From Mycobacterium sp. (GTDB taxonomy: Bacteria > Actinomycetota > Actinomycetes > Mycobacteriales > Mycobacteriaceae), in assembly GCF_025965855.1 (NCBI RefSeq), contig NZ_JAOPWB010000301.1, forward strand, positions 1 through 63,955: a stretch of DNA of 63,955 bases, given 5' to 3'. The position numbers and the translations under genes were made by a program. This document shows positions 57,966-63,955 of this stretch, piece by piece. The notes beneath the pieces are model-generated. The model worked only from the letters and a program-made list of their open reading frames with translations, was not told the origin of the DNA and searched no databases. Each line of letters opens with the position of its first letter. The first letter of the stretch is position 1.

Positions 57966-59615
57966 TTAAATCGCGGGCCCGAGTAGGTCGTCCGCGTCGC
58001 GGATGATGTAGCCGTAGCCTTGCTCCGCCAGGAAGCGCTGGCGGTGTGCGGCGTATTCGGCGTCCAGGCTGTCCCGGGCCACCACCGAATAGAAGATCGC
58101 GCCGCCGCCGTCGGCCTTCGGACGCAGTAGCCGGCCCAGCCGCTGGGCCTCCTCTTGGCGTGAACCGAACGTTCCCGAAACCTGCACGGCCACAGACGCT
58201 TCCGGCAAGTCGATGGAGAAGTTGGCTACTTTGGACACCACCAGGGTGGACACCTCGCCGCGGCGAAAGGCGTCGAACAACGCTTCCCGTTCCTTGGTCC
58301 GGGTCGATCCCTGGATCACCGGGGCGTTCAACTCGGCGCCGAGCTCGTCAAGCTGATCCAGGTACGCGCCGATCACCAGGGTCTGCTCGCCGGGGTGCTT
58401 TTCCAGAATCGACTTCACCACAGCGATTTTGGTGTGCACCGTCGAACACAGCTTGTAGCGCTCTTCGGGTTCGGCGGTGGCGTACATCATCCGCTCGCTG
58501 TCGGTCATGGTGACCCGCACCTCGATGCATTCCGCCGGCGCGATCCAGCCCTGCGCCTCGATGTCCTTCCACGGCGCGTCATAGCGCTTCGGTCCGATCA
58601 GGGAAAACACGTCTCCCTCGCGGCCGTCTTCGCGGATCAACGTGGCGGTCAGCCCCAGTCGCCGCTTGGACTGCAGGTCCGCGGTCATCCGGAACACCGG
58701 CGCCGGCAGCAGGTGCACCTCGTCGTAGATGATGAGCCCCCAGTCGCGGCTGTCGAAAAGCTCCAGGTGCCGGTATTCGCCCTTGGTGCGGCGGGTGATC
58801 ATCTGATACGTCGAGATGGTGACCGGCCGGATCTCCTTGCGCTCGCCGGAGTATTCGCCGATCTCGTCCTCGGTCAGCGAGGTGCGTGCGACGAGCTCGC
58901 GTTTCCATTGCCGGGCGGCGACGATGTTGGTCACCAGAATCAGCGTCGTCGCACCGGCTTTGGCCATCGCGGCCGCGCCGACGAGCGTCTTGCCGGCGCC
59001 GCACGGAAGCACCACCACCCCGGAGCCGCCGGACCAGAACGAGTCCGCGGCCAGCTGCTGATAATCGCGCAGGTGCCAGCCGTCCTGCTCCAGGCTGATC
59101 GGGTGCGCCTCGCCGTCGACGTAACCGGCGAGATCCTCTGCGGGCCAGCCGATCTTGAGGAGCATCTGCTTGATCCGGCCGCGCTCGCTGTTGTGGACGA
59201 CGACGGTATCGTCGTCGATCCGGGCGCCGAGCATCGGCGCGATCTTCTTGTTGCGCAGCACCTCGGCGAGCACCGCGCGATCGAAGCTCACCAGGGTCAG
59301 GCCGTGCGCCGGGTGTTTGACCAGCTGCAGCCGGCCATAGCGGGCCATGGTGTCGACGATGTCGACCAGCAGCGGCTGGGGCACCGCGTAGCGGGAGAAA
59401 CTGACCAGCGCGTCGACGACCTGTTCGGCGTCATGGCCGGCGGCGCGGGCGTTCCACAGCGCCAGCGGTGTGATGCGGTAGGTGTGCACGTGCTCGGGCG
59501 CGCGTTCCAGCTCGGCGAACGGCGCGATGGCGGCGCGTGCCGCGCCGGCCAGCTCGTGATCCATTTCGAGCAGCACCGTCTTATCGGACTGGACAATCAA
59601 CGGTCCGTCGCTCAC
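57966..59615 (-). CDS. ercc3: DNA repair helicase of the XPB/ERCC3 type
   Basis: This 549-residue superfamily 2 helicase has an N-terminal damage-recognition-like region, Walker A VLPCGAGKT (about 202-210), a DEVH box (IIYDEVHLLP), motif III GLTATLIRED and C-terminal motif VI (QEEAQRLGRLLRPK). It matches M. tuberculosis XPB (Rv0861c), a 3'-5' helicase active in ATP-dependent strand unwinding. The next gene on the same strand is its usual neighbour, 87 bp upstream, encoding a helicase-C-like protein. The stop is 4 bp from the 58-nt palindrome. Confidence 0.95.
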   Translation of the reverse strand: MSDGPLIVQSDKTVLLEMDHELAGAARAAIAPFAELERAPEHVHTYRITPLALWNARAAGHDAEQVVDALVSFSRYAVPQPLLVDIVDTMARYGRLQLVKHPAHGLTLVSFDRAVLAEVLRNKKIAPMLGARIDDDTVVVHNSERGRIKQMLLKIGWPAEDLAGYVDGEAHPISLEQDGWHLRDYQQLAADSFWSGGSGVVVLPCGAGKTLVGAAAMAKAGATTLILVTNIVAARQWKRELVARTSLTEDEIGEYSGERKEIRPVTISTYQMITRRTKGEYRHLELFDSRDWGLIIYDEVHLLPAPVFRMTADLQSKRRLGLTATLIREDGREGDVFSLIGPKRYDAPWKDIEAQGWIAPAECIEVRVTMTDSERMMYATAEPEERYKLCSTVHTKIAVVKSILEKHPGEQTLVIGAYLDQLDELGAELNAPVIQGSTRTKEREALFDAFRRGEVSTLVVSKVANFSIDLPEASVAVQVSGTFGSRQEEAQRLGRLLRPKADGGGAIFYSVVARDSLDAEYAAHRQRFLAEQGYGYIIRDADDLLGPAI

Positions 59616-59702
59616 TGTGCGCCACTCCTCTCCCCCGCAAGCGGGTGGTACCCCACATCACTCCGGCTCTGCATCGTCGCCGGCGCGCATGTCCCCCATT
59701 AT

Positions 59703-61952
59703 TCAGTCGCCGGCCGACACCACCGACGTGATGCGGTGGATGGCGAAGTCACGCAGCCGCCCGGACGCCGAGTCGAAGGCCACCAGCTGCCCGCCCCGTA
59801 TGGAGATCGGTGACACCACCCGCTGGGTTGCCACGCCGGCGGCGTCGAGGTAGCCGATCACCAATGTGTCCTGGTCCCTGGCCGCGCGCTGCAGCAGCGA
59901 CATGGTGACGGCGGGATCGACGCGAATATTCCCGAACGGTGCGGCGGTCACCTTCCGCAGCACCGAGACGACGGCGTTCAGCGTCTCGCCGCTGGGCCGC
60001 GACGGGGGCCGGTACGGCCGGCGCTGCTGCGGGGTGGGCACCCTGGCTCCACGAGGCCGGACATCGACGATGGAGCCGGAGGAGTCCTCGGCGGCCGGGG
60101 CGAAGCCCGCTTTCCGCAACCTGACGAGCACCTCGGCGATCGGCGCCGGCGACACCGCGACCGTCGGCGCCAGGGCGCGCAAGTGTAGGTCCTCGGCGGC
60201 CGCCACCGCCTGGGCCAACAGCGCCGGGTCCTCGCACCGCACGAACGACGCGGCCATGCCGATTCGGAGCTGGCCATGCCGACGGGCGACGTCATCGATG
60301 AGGTATGTGAGGCCTTGCGGCACCGGGGTTTTGGAGTGCTTGCTGAAAAGATCGTGCATCCAGTCACGGGTCTTGCCGATGTCGAGGGCATGCCGGATGG
60401 ACTGCTCGCTGATGCGGTACACCATCGCCGTGCCGGCCGATTCGACGGTGGCGACGGTGGCCAGGTCCTCGGCGAGGTCGCGTTGTAGCGGCCCGGGTAC
60501 CACGATGGTCAGGTCGGCCTGCAGCAGGAAGTGGTCGATCGGTGCGGGCATCGCCCGCGTCATCGCGTGCACGGCGACCTCCGGATCGCCGAATTCGTCG
60601 AGCAGCGCTCGGCCGGGCGTGCTGATCGCCCCGCGACCTACCAGGCCCAGCGCATGGCTTTCGGCCAGTAGATCGGACACGGGCCGCGGCTGCAGCCGCC
60701 TGGCCCAGCGCGGACGCCGCCAGATCAGCGCCGCCGAGGCCGTGACGTTATCGACGCCCACCCCGGGCGGCAGCCCGGACAGCATGCCCAGCAGCAGTCG
60801 GCGGTCCAGCGGCGCGGCCGTCGAGTAGAGCGAGTCCGTAAGGGCGCCATAGGGTTTGGCGTCGGGACCGCGGGTGCCGATCAACGCCGGCCGGCCCGGC
60901 AGGTCAAGCCAGGTGCTGGCCAGCAGGTGCCAACGCTCGGCGGCTGACATCGCGGCGAACCGTTCCGTGGCCGCCGTCGGCGCCCAGTACGGTCCGTCAC
61001 CGGCAGCGGGTTCCCGGTCGGGCATGCCGCTGGCGATCAAACCGGCCGCGGCGGCGACCTCTAGGATCAGGCCCAGCCGTGGCTCCTCAACGCCGGTCGC
61101 TTTGGCCAGCCGCTTGATGTCGCGAATCCCCAGTCCGCCGCTGCGCAGCTCGGAAACCGGTGCGGCGCCGAGGGTTTGAAGCAGCACGTCGAACTCGCGG
61201 AGCAGGTCGATGACGGCTCCCGCCCCCACCGCATCCACATCGTCGGCGGTGGTGGTCGACACCACCGGGTCGGGGGCCGTCAGCTGCATGGGACCGGGTT
61301 CCTCGCCCCGCAGCACCTGCCCGACGTGCCGGGGCAAGATCACGGTGTCGGCATCGATGCGCCGCAGCAGGCCCATCGCCAGCAGCTGCGGCACCGGCCG
61401 ATCCGCCGGGGCACCGGGCGCGGCGTCGCGGGTGCGGCCCATCGGCGAACCCTCGAGCAGTTTGTACAGCACGTCGAGCTGCGCCTGGTCGAGGGCGTCG
61501 ATGAGCCCGGCGATCTCCTCGCCCGTGCGTGAGCTGTCCTCGAGCGTCACTTGCCCCGGGTGCCACGGCAAAGCCGTGCCGGCGTCGGCGGCCACCCGGA
61601 CCGCGGCATCGCCCCAGACCAGGGCGCGCTGCCTGAGGTCGTCCAGCGCGCCGATCACGTCGGCTTCGGGAGCGCGGTCACCGATGAGCGCGAGCAGCTT
61701 GGCGGTGGGAACCGGCGCGGAATCGGCCTGCAGCACCAGCAGCGCGTCGAGCACCGCCAGCCGCAAGAAGTCCAGGTCGTCGGTGCCGGCCTTGACCGAC
61801 TGACGCGCCTGCGCACGCGCGGCCAGCGCCGCGATGCTGCCCGGCGGGGGTTGGGCGAGGTCTGGCCGTAATTCGAGCAGTCGGATCAGCCGCTCGTCGG
61901 GCAAGTCGGCCAGCCAGGACCCCAGCGGGATATCCGGCGTGTTGTCGGTCAT
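59703..61952 (-). CDS. Helicase-associated (helicase_C-like) protein, XPB partner
   Basis: The ATG at 61952 gives 749 residues, close to Rv0862c; the frame reading on to 62507 overlaps the divergent genes and is rejected. A long helical N-terminal region is followed by a DDVARRHGQLRIG region and a C-terminal WYL-like/helicase-C-associated part (HRITSV end, AFDSASGRLRDFAIHR). No ATP-binding motif is visible. It is encoded next to XPB in many actinobacteria and may load or regulate it. The precise role is unknown. Confidence 0.85.
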   Translation of the reverse strand: MTDNTPDIPLGSWLADLPDERLIRLLELRPDLAQPPPGSIAALAARAQARQSVKAGTDDLDFLRLAVLDALLVLQADSAPVPTAKLLALIGDRAPEADVIGALDDLRQRALVWGDAAVRVAADAGTALPWHPGQVTLEDSSRTGEEIAGLIDALDQAQLDVLYKLLEGSPMGRTRDAAPGAPADRPVPQLLAMGLLRRIDADTVILPRHVGQVLRGEEPGPMQLTAPDPVVSTTTADDVDAVGAGAVIDLLREFDVLLQTLGAAPVSELRSGGLGIRDIKRLAKATGVEEPRLGLILEVAAAAGLIASGMPDREPAAGDGPYWAPTAATERFAAMSAAERWHLLASTWLDLPGRPALIGTRGPDAKPYGALTDSLYSTAAPLDRRLLLGMLSGLPPGVGVDNVTASAALIWRRPRWARRLQPRPVSDLLAESHALGLVGRGAISTPGRALLDEFGDPEVAVHAMTRAMPAPIDHFLLQADLTIVVPGPLQRDLAEDLATVATVESAGTAMVYRISEQSIRHALDIGKTRDWMHDLFSKHSKTPVPQGLTYLIDDVARRHGQLRIGMAASFVRCEDPALLAQAVAAAEDLHLRALAPTVAVSPAPIAEVLVRLRKAGFAPAAEDSSGSIVDVRPRGARVPTPQQRRPYRPPSRPSGETLNAVVSVLRKVTAAPFGNIRVDPAVTMSLLQRAARDQDTLVIGYLDAAGVATQRVVSPISIRGGQLVAFDSASGRLRDFAIHRITSVVSAGD

Positions 61953-62057
61953 TGCTGACCAGCGTAAAGCAGTCTTCCCGACCCACCGGTACCCAAAGCC
62001 CACGGTCAGCGTGGGCTTGCGCCACGTGTGCGCGCGCGACCTGTCAGAATGGACCCC

Positions 62058-62258
62058 GTGGCTGACACTGCTGAAGGCAAGGCGCGCAAGACCAACTACG
62101 TCGACAACGGCTGGCCGACGACAGACCCGGACGACCACGCCGTGAGCGAACTGGTGAGCGATCGGACCGGTGCGTTGTCGCCCTTCGGTGAGCTGGCCTT
62201 CCCGTTGCCCGCAACCGACCTGCCGTACGTTCACCCGGTTACGGTCGTCAACCGGTAG
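62058..62258 (+). CDS. Small conserved protein (Rv0863 position)
   Basis: The GTG at 62058 (66 residues) is chosen; an ATG at 62049 is also possible. The protein is acidic and contains [39 protein letters not shown], with no signal peptide or membrane helix. Its order before the molybdopterin genes corresponds to Rv0863. Ribosome-site support is weak. Function unknown; it may have no direct link with molybdopterin synthesis. Confidence 0.7.
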   Translation: MADTAEGKARKTNYVDNGWPTTDPDDHAVSELVSDRTGALSPFGELAFPLPATDLPYVHPVTVVNR

Positions 62259-62268
62259 GGTCGCCCGG

Positions 62269-62769
62269 ATGGCTAGGGCCCCAGAGGCCTCCGAGGCCTC
62301 GTCACGCACGCTCTCGCACCTGGATGAGCGGGGTGCGGCGCACATGGTCGATGTCACGGAAAAGGGCGCCACTAAGCGCACTGCCGTCGCGGCGGGTGCC
62401 TTGCGCACCTCGCCGCAGGTGGTGGCGCTCGTCTCGACCGGTGGCCTGCCCAAGGGCGATGCGTTGGCCACCGCGCGGGTGGCGGGCATTCTGGCGGCAA
62501 AGCGCACCAGCGACCTGATTCCGCTCTGCCATCAGCTCGCACTCACCGGGGTCGACGTCGATTTCACCGTCGGCGATTCGGACATCGAGATCACCGCGAC
62601 CGTGCGCAGCACCGACCGTACGGGTGTGGAGATGGAGGCGCTGACCGCCGTCAGCGTGGCAGGGCTCACGCTCTACGACATGATCAAGGCTGTTGACCCG
62701 GCCGCTCGTCTCGATGAGATTCGGGTACTCCGAAAAGAGGGCGGGAAAACCGGAAGTTGGGAGCGATGA
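62269..62769 (+). CDS. moaC: Cyclic pyranopterin monophosphate synthase MoaC
   Basis: This 166-residue protein starts at an ATG (62269) ten bases after the preceding stop. [40 protein letters not shown] and [26 protein letters not shown] are standard MoaC motifs, including the catalytic-site LCHQL region. MoaC converts the MoaA product to cyclic pyranopterin monophosphate. It is coupled with mog and moaE downstream (ATGA overlaps) and matches moaC2 (Rv0864). Confidence 0.95.
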   Translation: MARAPEASEASSRTLSHLDERGAAHMVDVTEKGATKRTAVAAGALRTSPQVVALVSTGGLPKGDALATARVAGILAAKRTSDLIPLCHQLALTGVDVDFTVGDSDIEITATVRSTDRTGVEMEALTAVSVAGLTLYDMIKAVDPAARLDEIRVLRKEGGKTGSWER

Positions 62770-63251
62770 TGAGCGCGCGATCCGCACGGGTAGTCGTCGC
62801 GTCGACCCGTGCGTCGTCCGGCGTGTACGACGACCGATGCGGGCCGATCATCGCGGAATGGCTTGAACAGCACGGGTTTTCGCCCGTGCGGCCCGAGGTG
62901 GTGGCTGATGGGGAGCCGGTCGGCGAGGCGCTGTGTCGGGCGCTCGACGCCGAGGTCGACCTGATCATCACCTCTGGTGGCACCGGTATCTCGCCCAGCG
63001 ACGGCACCCCGGACCAGACCGTGGCGGTGCTGGACTACATGATCCCGGGGCTGGCCGATGCGATCCGCCGCTCCGGGCTGCCGGAGGTGCCGACGTCGGT
63101 GCTGTCGCGCGGCGTATGCGGTGTGACCGGCCGCACGCTGATCGTGAATCTGCCGGGATCACCCGGCGGGGTACGCGATGGGCTCGGGGTGCTCGCCGAC
63201 GTGCTCGATCACGCGCTCGACCAACTCGCCGGCGGGGATCACCAGGGATGA
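62766..63251 (+). CDS. mog: Molybdopterin adenylyltransferase (Mog/MoaB family)
   Basis: Two ATG codons overlap the moaC stop (62766 and 62769); the first is used, giving 161 residues. The MPT-binding motif [25 protein letters not shown] (about 67-91) and the [13 protein letters not shown] segment are characteristic of MogA/MoaB proteins, which adenylylate molybdopterin before metal insertion. It matches Rv0865 and is coupled to moaE by ATGA. Confidence 0.94.
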   Translation: MMSARSARVVVASTRASSGVYDDRCGPIIAEWLEQHGFSPVRPEVVADGEPVGEALCRALDAEVDLIITSGGTGISPSDGTPDQTVAVLDYMIPGLADAIRRSGLPEVPTSVLSRGVCGVTGRTLIVNLPGSPGGVRDGLGVLADVLDHALDQLAGGDHQG

Positions 63252-63673
63252 CGCGCGTTTTGCGCGCCGCGATGACCGACGAGCCGGTTGTTCTGGCGGA
63301 GCATGAAGAACTGGTGGGCCACCAGTCGGCGGGAGCGGTTGTCGGGTTTGTCGGCGTGATTCGCGACCATGACGCGGGCCGCCGCGTGGTGCGGCTGGAG
63401 TATTCCGCGCACCCTTCGGCCGAGCAGGTCCTGGCCCAGGTGGTCGGCGAAGTCGCTGAGGAGTCCAGCGGGGTGCGGGCGATCGCGGCCAGCCACCGCA
63501 TCGGCGTGCTGCGCATCGGGGAGGCGGCGCTGGTGGCCGCCGTTGCCGCCGACCATCGACAGGCGGCATTCGACACGTGCGCCCATCTGGTCGACACCAT
63601 CAAGGCGCGGCTACCGGTGTGGAAGCATCAGTTCTTCGACGACGGAACCGAAGAATGGGTGGGCTCGGCCTAG
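63248..63673 (+). CDS. moaE: Molybdopterin synthase large subunit MoaE
   Basis: This 141-residue protein has the MoaE pattern: [85 protein letters not shown], with the catalytic lysine region at KARLPVWK. It pairs with MoaD to insert sulphur into precursor Z; no moaD gene lies beside it, as in the moaC2-mog-moaE2 set of M. tuberculosis (Rv0864-Rv0866). A hairpin terminator follows. Confidence 0.95.
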   Translation: MTRVLRAAMTDEPVVLAEHEELVGHQSAGAVVGFVGVIRDHDAGRRVVRLEYSAHPSAEQVLAQVVGEVAEESSGVRAIAASHRIGVLRIGEAALVAAVAADHRQAAFDTCAHLVDTIKARLPVWKHQFFDDGTEEWVGSA

Positions 63674-63689
63674 AGGTGGCCCCGGCACC

Positions 63690-63716
63690 CTCCCGCGATC
63701 GGCAGGTTCGCGGGAG
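63690..63716. terminator. Hairpin between convergent moaE and rpfA
   Basis: CTCCCGCG and CGCGGGAG are perfect inverse arms (8 bp) with an 11-base loop. It lies between the moaE stop (63673) and the rpfA stop (63747). No U-tract follows, so the termination function is plausible but not certain. It is not related to the 58-nt repeats. Confidence 0.5.
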
Positions 63717-63746
63717 AGCGCCGAGCGTCTGAAATAGGCGGAGGCG

Positions 63747-63955
63747 TCAGCCGGCCTGGGACGGCTGCGCCAGAGCGTCCAGCGCATCGTTGCCGTGAAT
63801 GTCCGCGCCCCGGATCGCTTCCCACAGTTGCCTGGTGTAGCCCACGGTCGAAGCGTGCTGTGGTTCAGCCGGCGCGGCGGCGAGGTCGCCGGAAGGCGGC
63901 GGCACATCCGCGGGGGGCGCGGGTGGCACGGCCTCCGCGGGGGGCGCGGCGTCCG
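63747..63955 (-). CDS. rpfA: Resuscitation-promoting factor A, C-terminal part (cut by window edge)
   Basis: The visible 68 codons run off the right edge. They encode a Pro/Ala-rich stretch (PPSGDLAAAPAEPQHAS) and then YTRQLWEAIRGADIHGNDALDALAQPSQAG, which is typical of the C-terminal end of mycobacterial RpfA. RpfA is a secreted transglycosylase-like enzyme that helps wake dormant cells. The catalytic domain would be outside the window. The order moaE2-rpfA matches Rv0866-Rv0867c. Confidence 0.82.
   Translation of the reverse strand, partial: DAAPPAEAVPPAPPADVPPPSGDLAAAPAEPQHASTVGYTRQLWEAIRGADIHGNDALDALAQPSQAG

Noticed and set aside
57637..57969. 110-codon plus-strand frame over the thiolase end and the palindrome
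   Set aside because: It is an out-of-frame shadow of the thiolase-like gene.

Overview
The window is a high-GC chromosome segment from a Mycobacterium, most likely a slow grower. Evidence for this is a complete yrbE-mce operon, Mce-associated membrane proteins, a PE_PGRS protein, a mycofactocin-type dehydrogenase, F420-type LLM oxidoreductases and many FadE/FadD/P450 genes. The right-hand 21 kb (about 42.7-64 kb) follows the M. tuberculosis order Rv0853c-Rv0867c: 2-keto acid decarboxylase, SRPBCC genes around a racemase-type gene, dapC, fadA-fadB, XPB helicase, its partner, moaC-mog-moaE and rpfA. A PE_PGRS gene argues against the M. avium complex, which lacks that subfamily. I cannot name the species. 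No rRNA, tRNA, insertion sequence or CRISPR was seen.

Left part (1-17.2 kb): a lipid or xenobiotic catabolic zone. It holds two amidohydrolases, a decayed ALDH/HIBADH/TetR locus (3.1-4.1 kb) around an intact carboxymuconolactone decarboxylase-like gene, an alpha/beta hydrolase, a pair of acyl-CoA dehydrogenases, a membrane esterase with two Mce-associated proteins, and a divergent unit (P450-ferredoxin-mycofactocin SDR-SDR against ALDH-CoA transferase). Several of these genes, and an enoyl-CoA hydratase and a third amidohydrolase near 39 kb, have the inverted repeat GAGAAT-N3-ATTCTC, or a near match, just upstream. I read this as one scattered regulon.

Middle part (17.4-42.9 kb): yrbEA-yrbEB-mceA-F, with a second pair of Mce-associated genes facing it from downstream; small secreted proteins; a TetR gene divergent from a four-gene membrane operon (two paralogous multi-pass proteins plus cytochrome oxidase subunit III- and IV-like proteins, with no subunit I); a PE_PGRS protein carrying a C-terminal glycoside hydrolase 18-like domain; a P450/TetR divergent pair; enoyl-CoA hydratase with an MmpS-like secreted protein; an LpqH-like lipoprotein; an amidohydrolase; an acyl-CoA ligase; and a Bfd-type ferredoxin.

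Right part (42.9-64 kb): largely core genes, interrupted by an LLM/FAD-monooxygenase block and a DUF35-thiolase pair. Three copies of a 58-nt, almost perfectly palindromic element sit exactly between convergent gene pairs (35.43, 52.15 and 57.91 kb). They are probably bidirectional terminators and also a dispersed repeat family.

How the parts may work together (inference): Mce imports a lipid-like substrate; P450, SDR and ALDH enzymes oxidise it to an acid; the FadD ligase and CoA transferases activate it; FadE, enoyl-CoA hydratase, FadB and thiolases shorten it.
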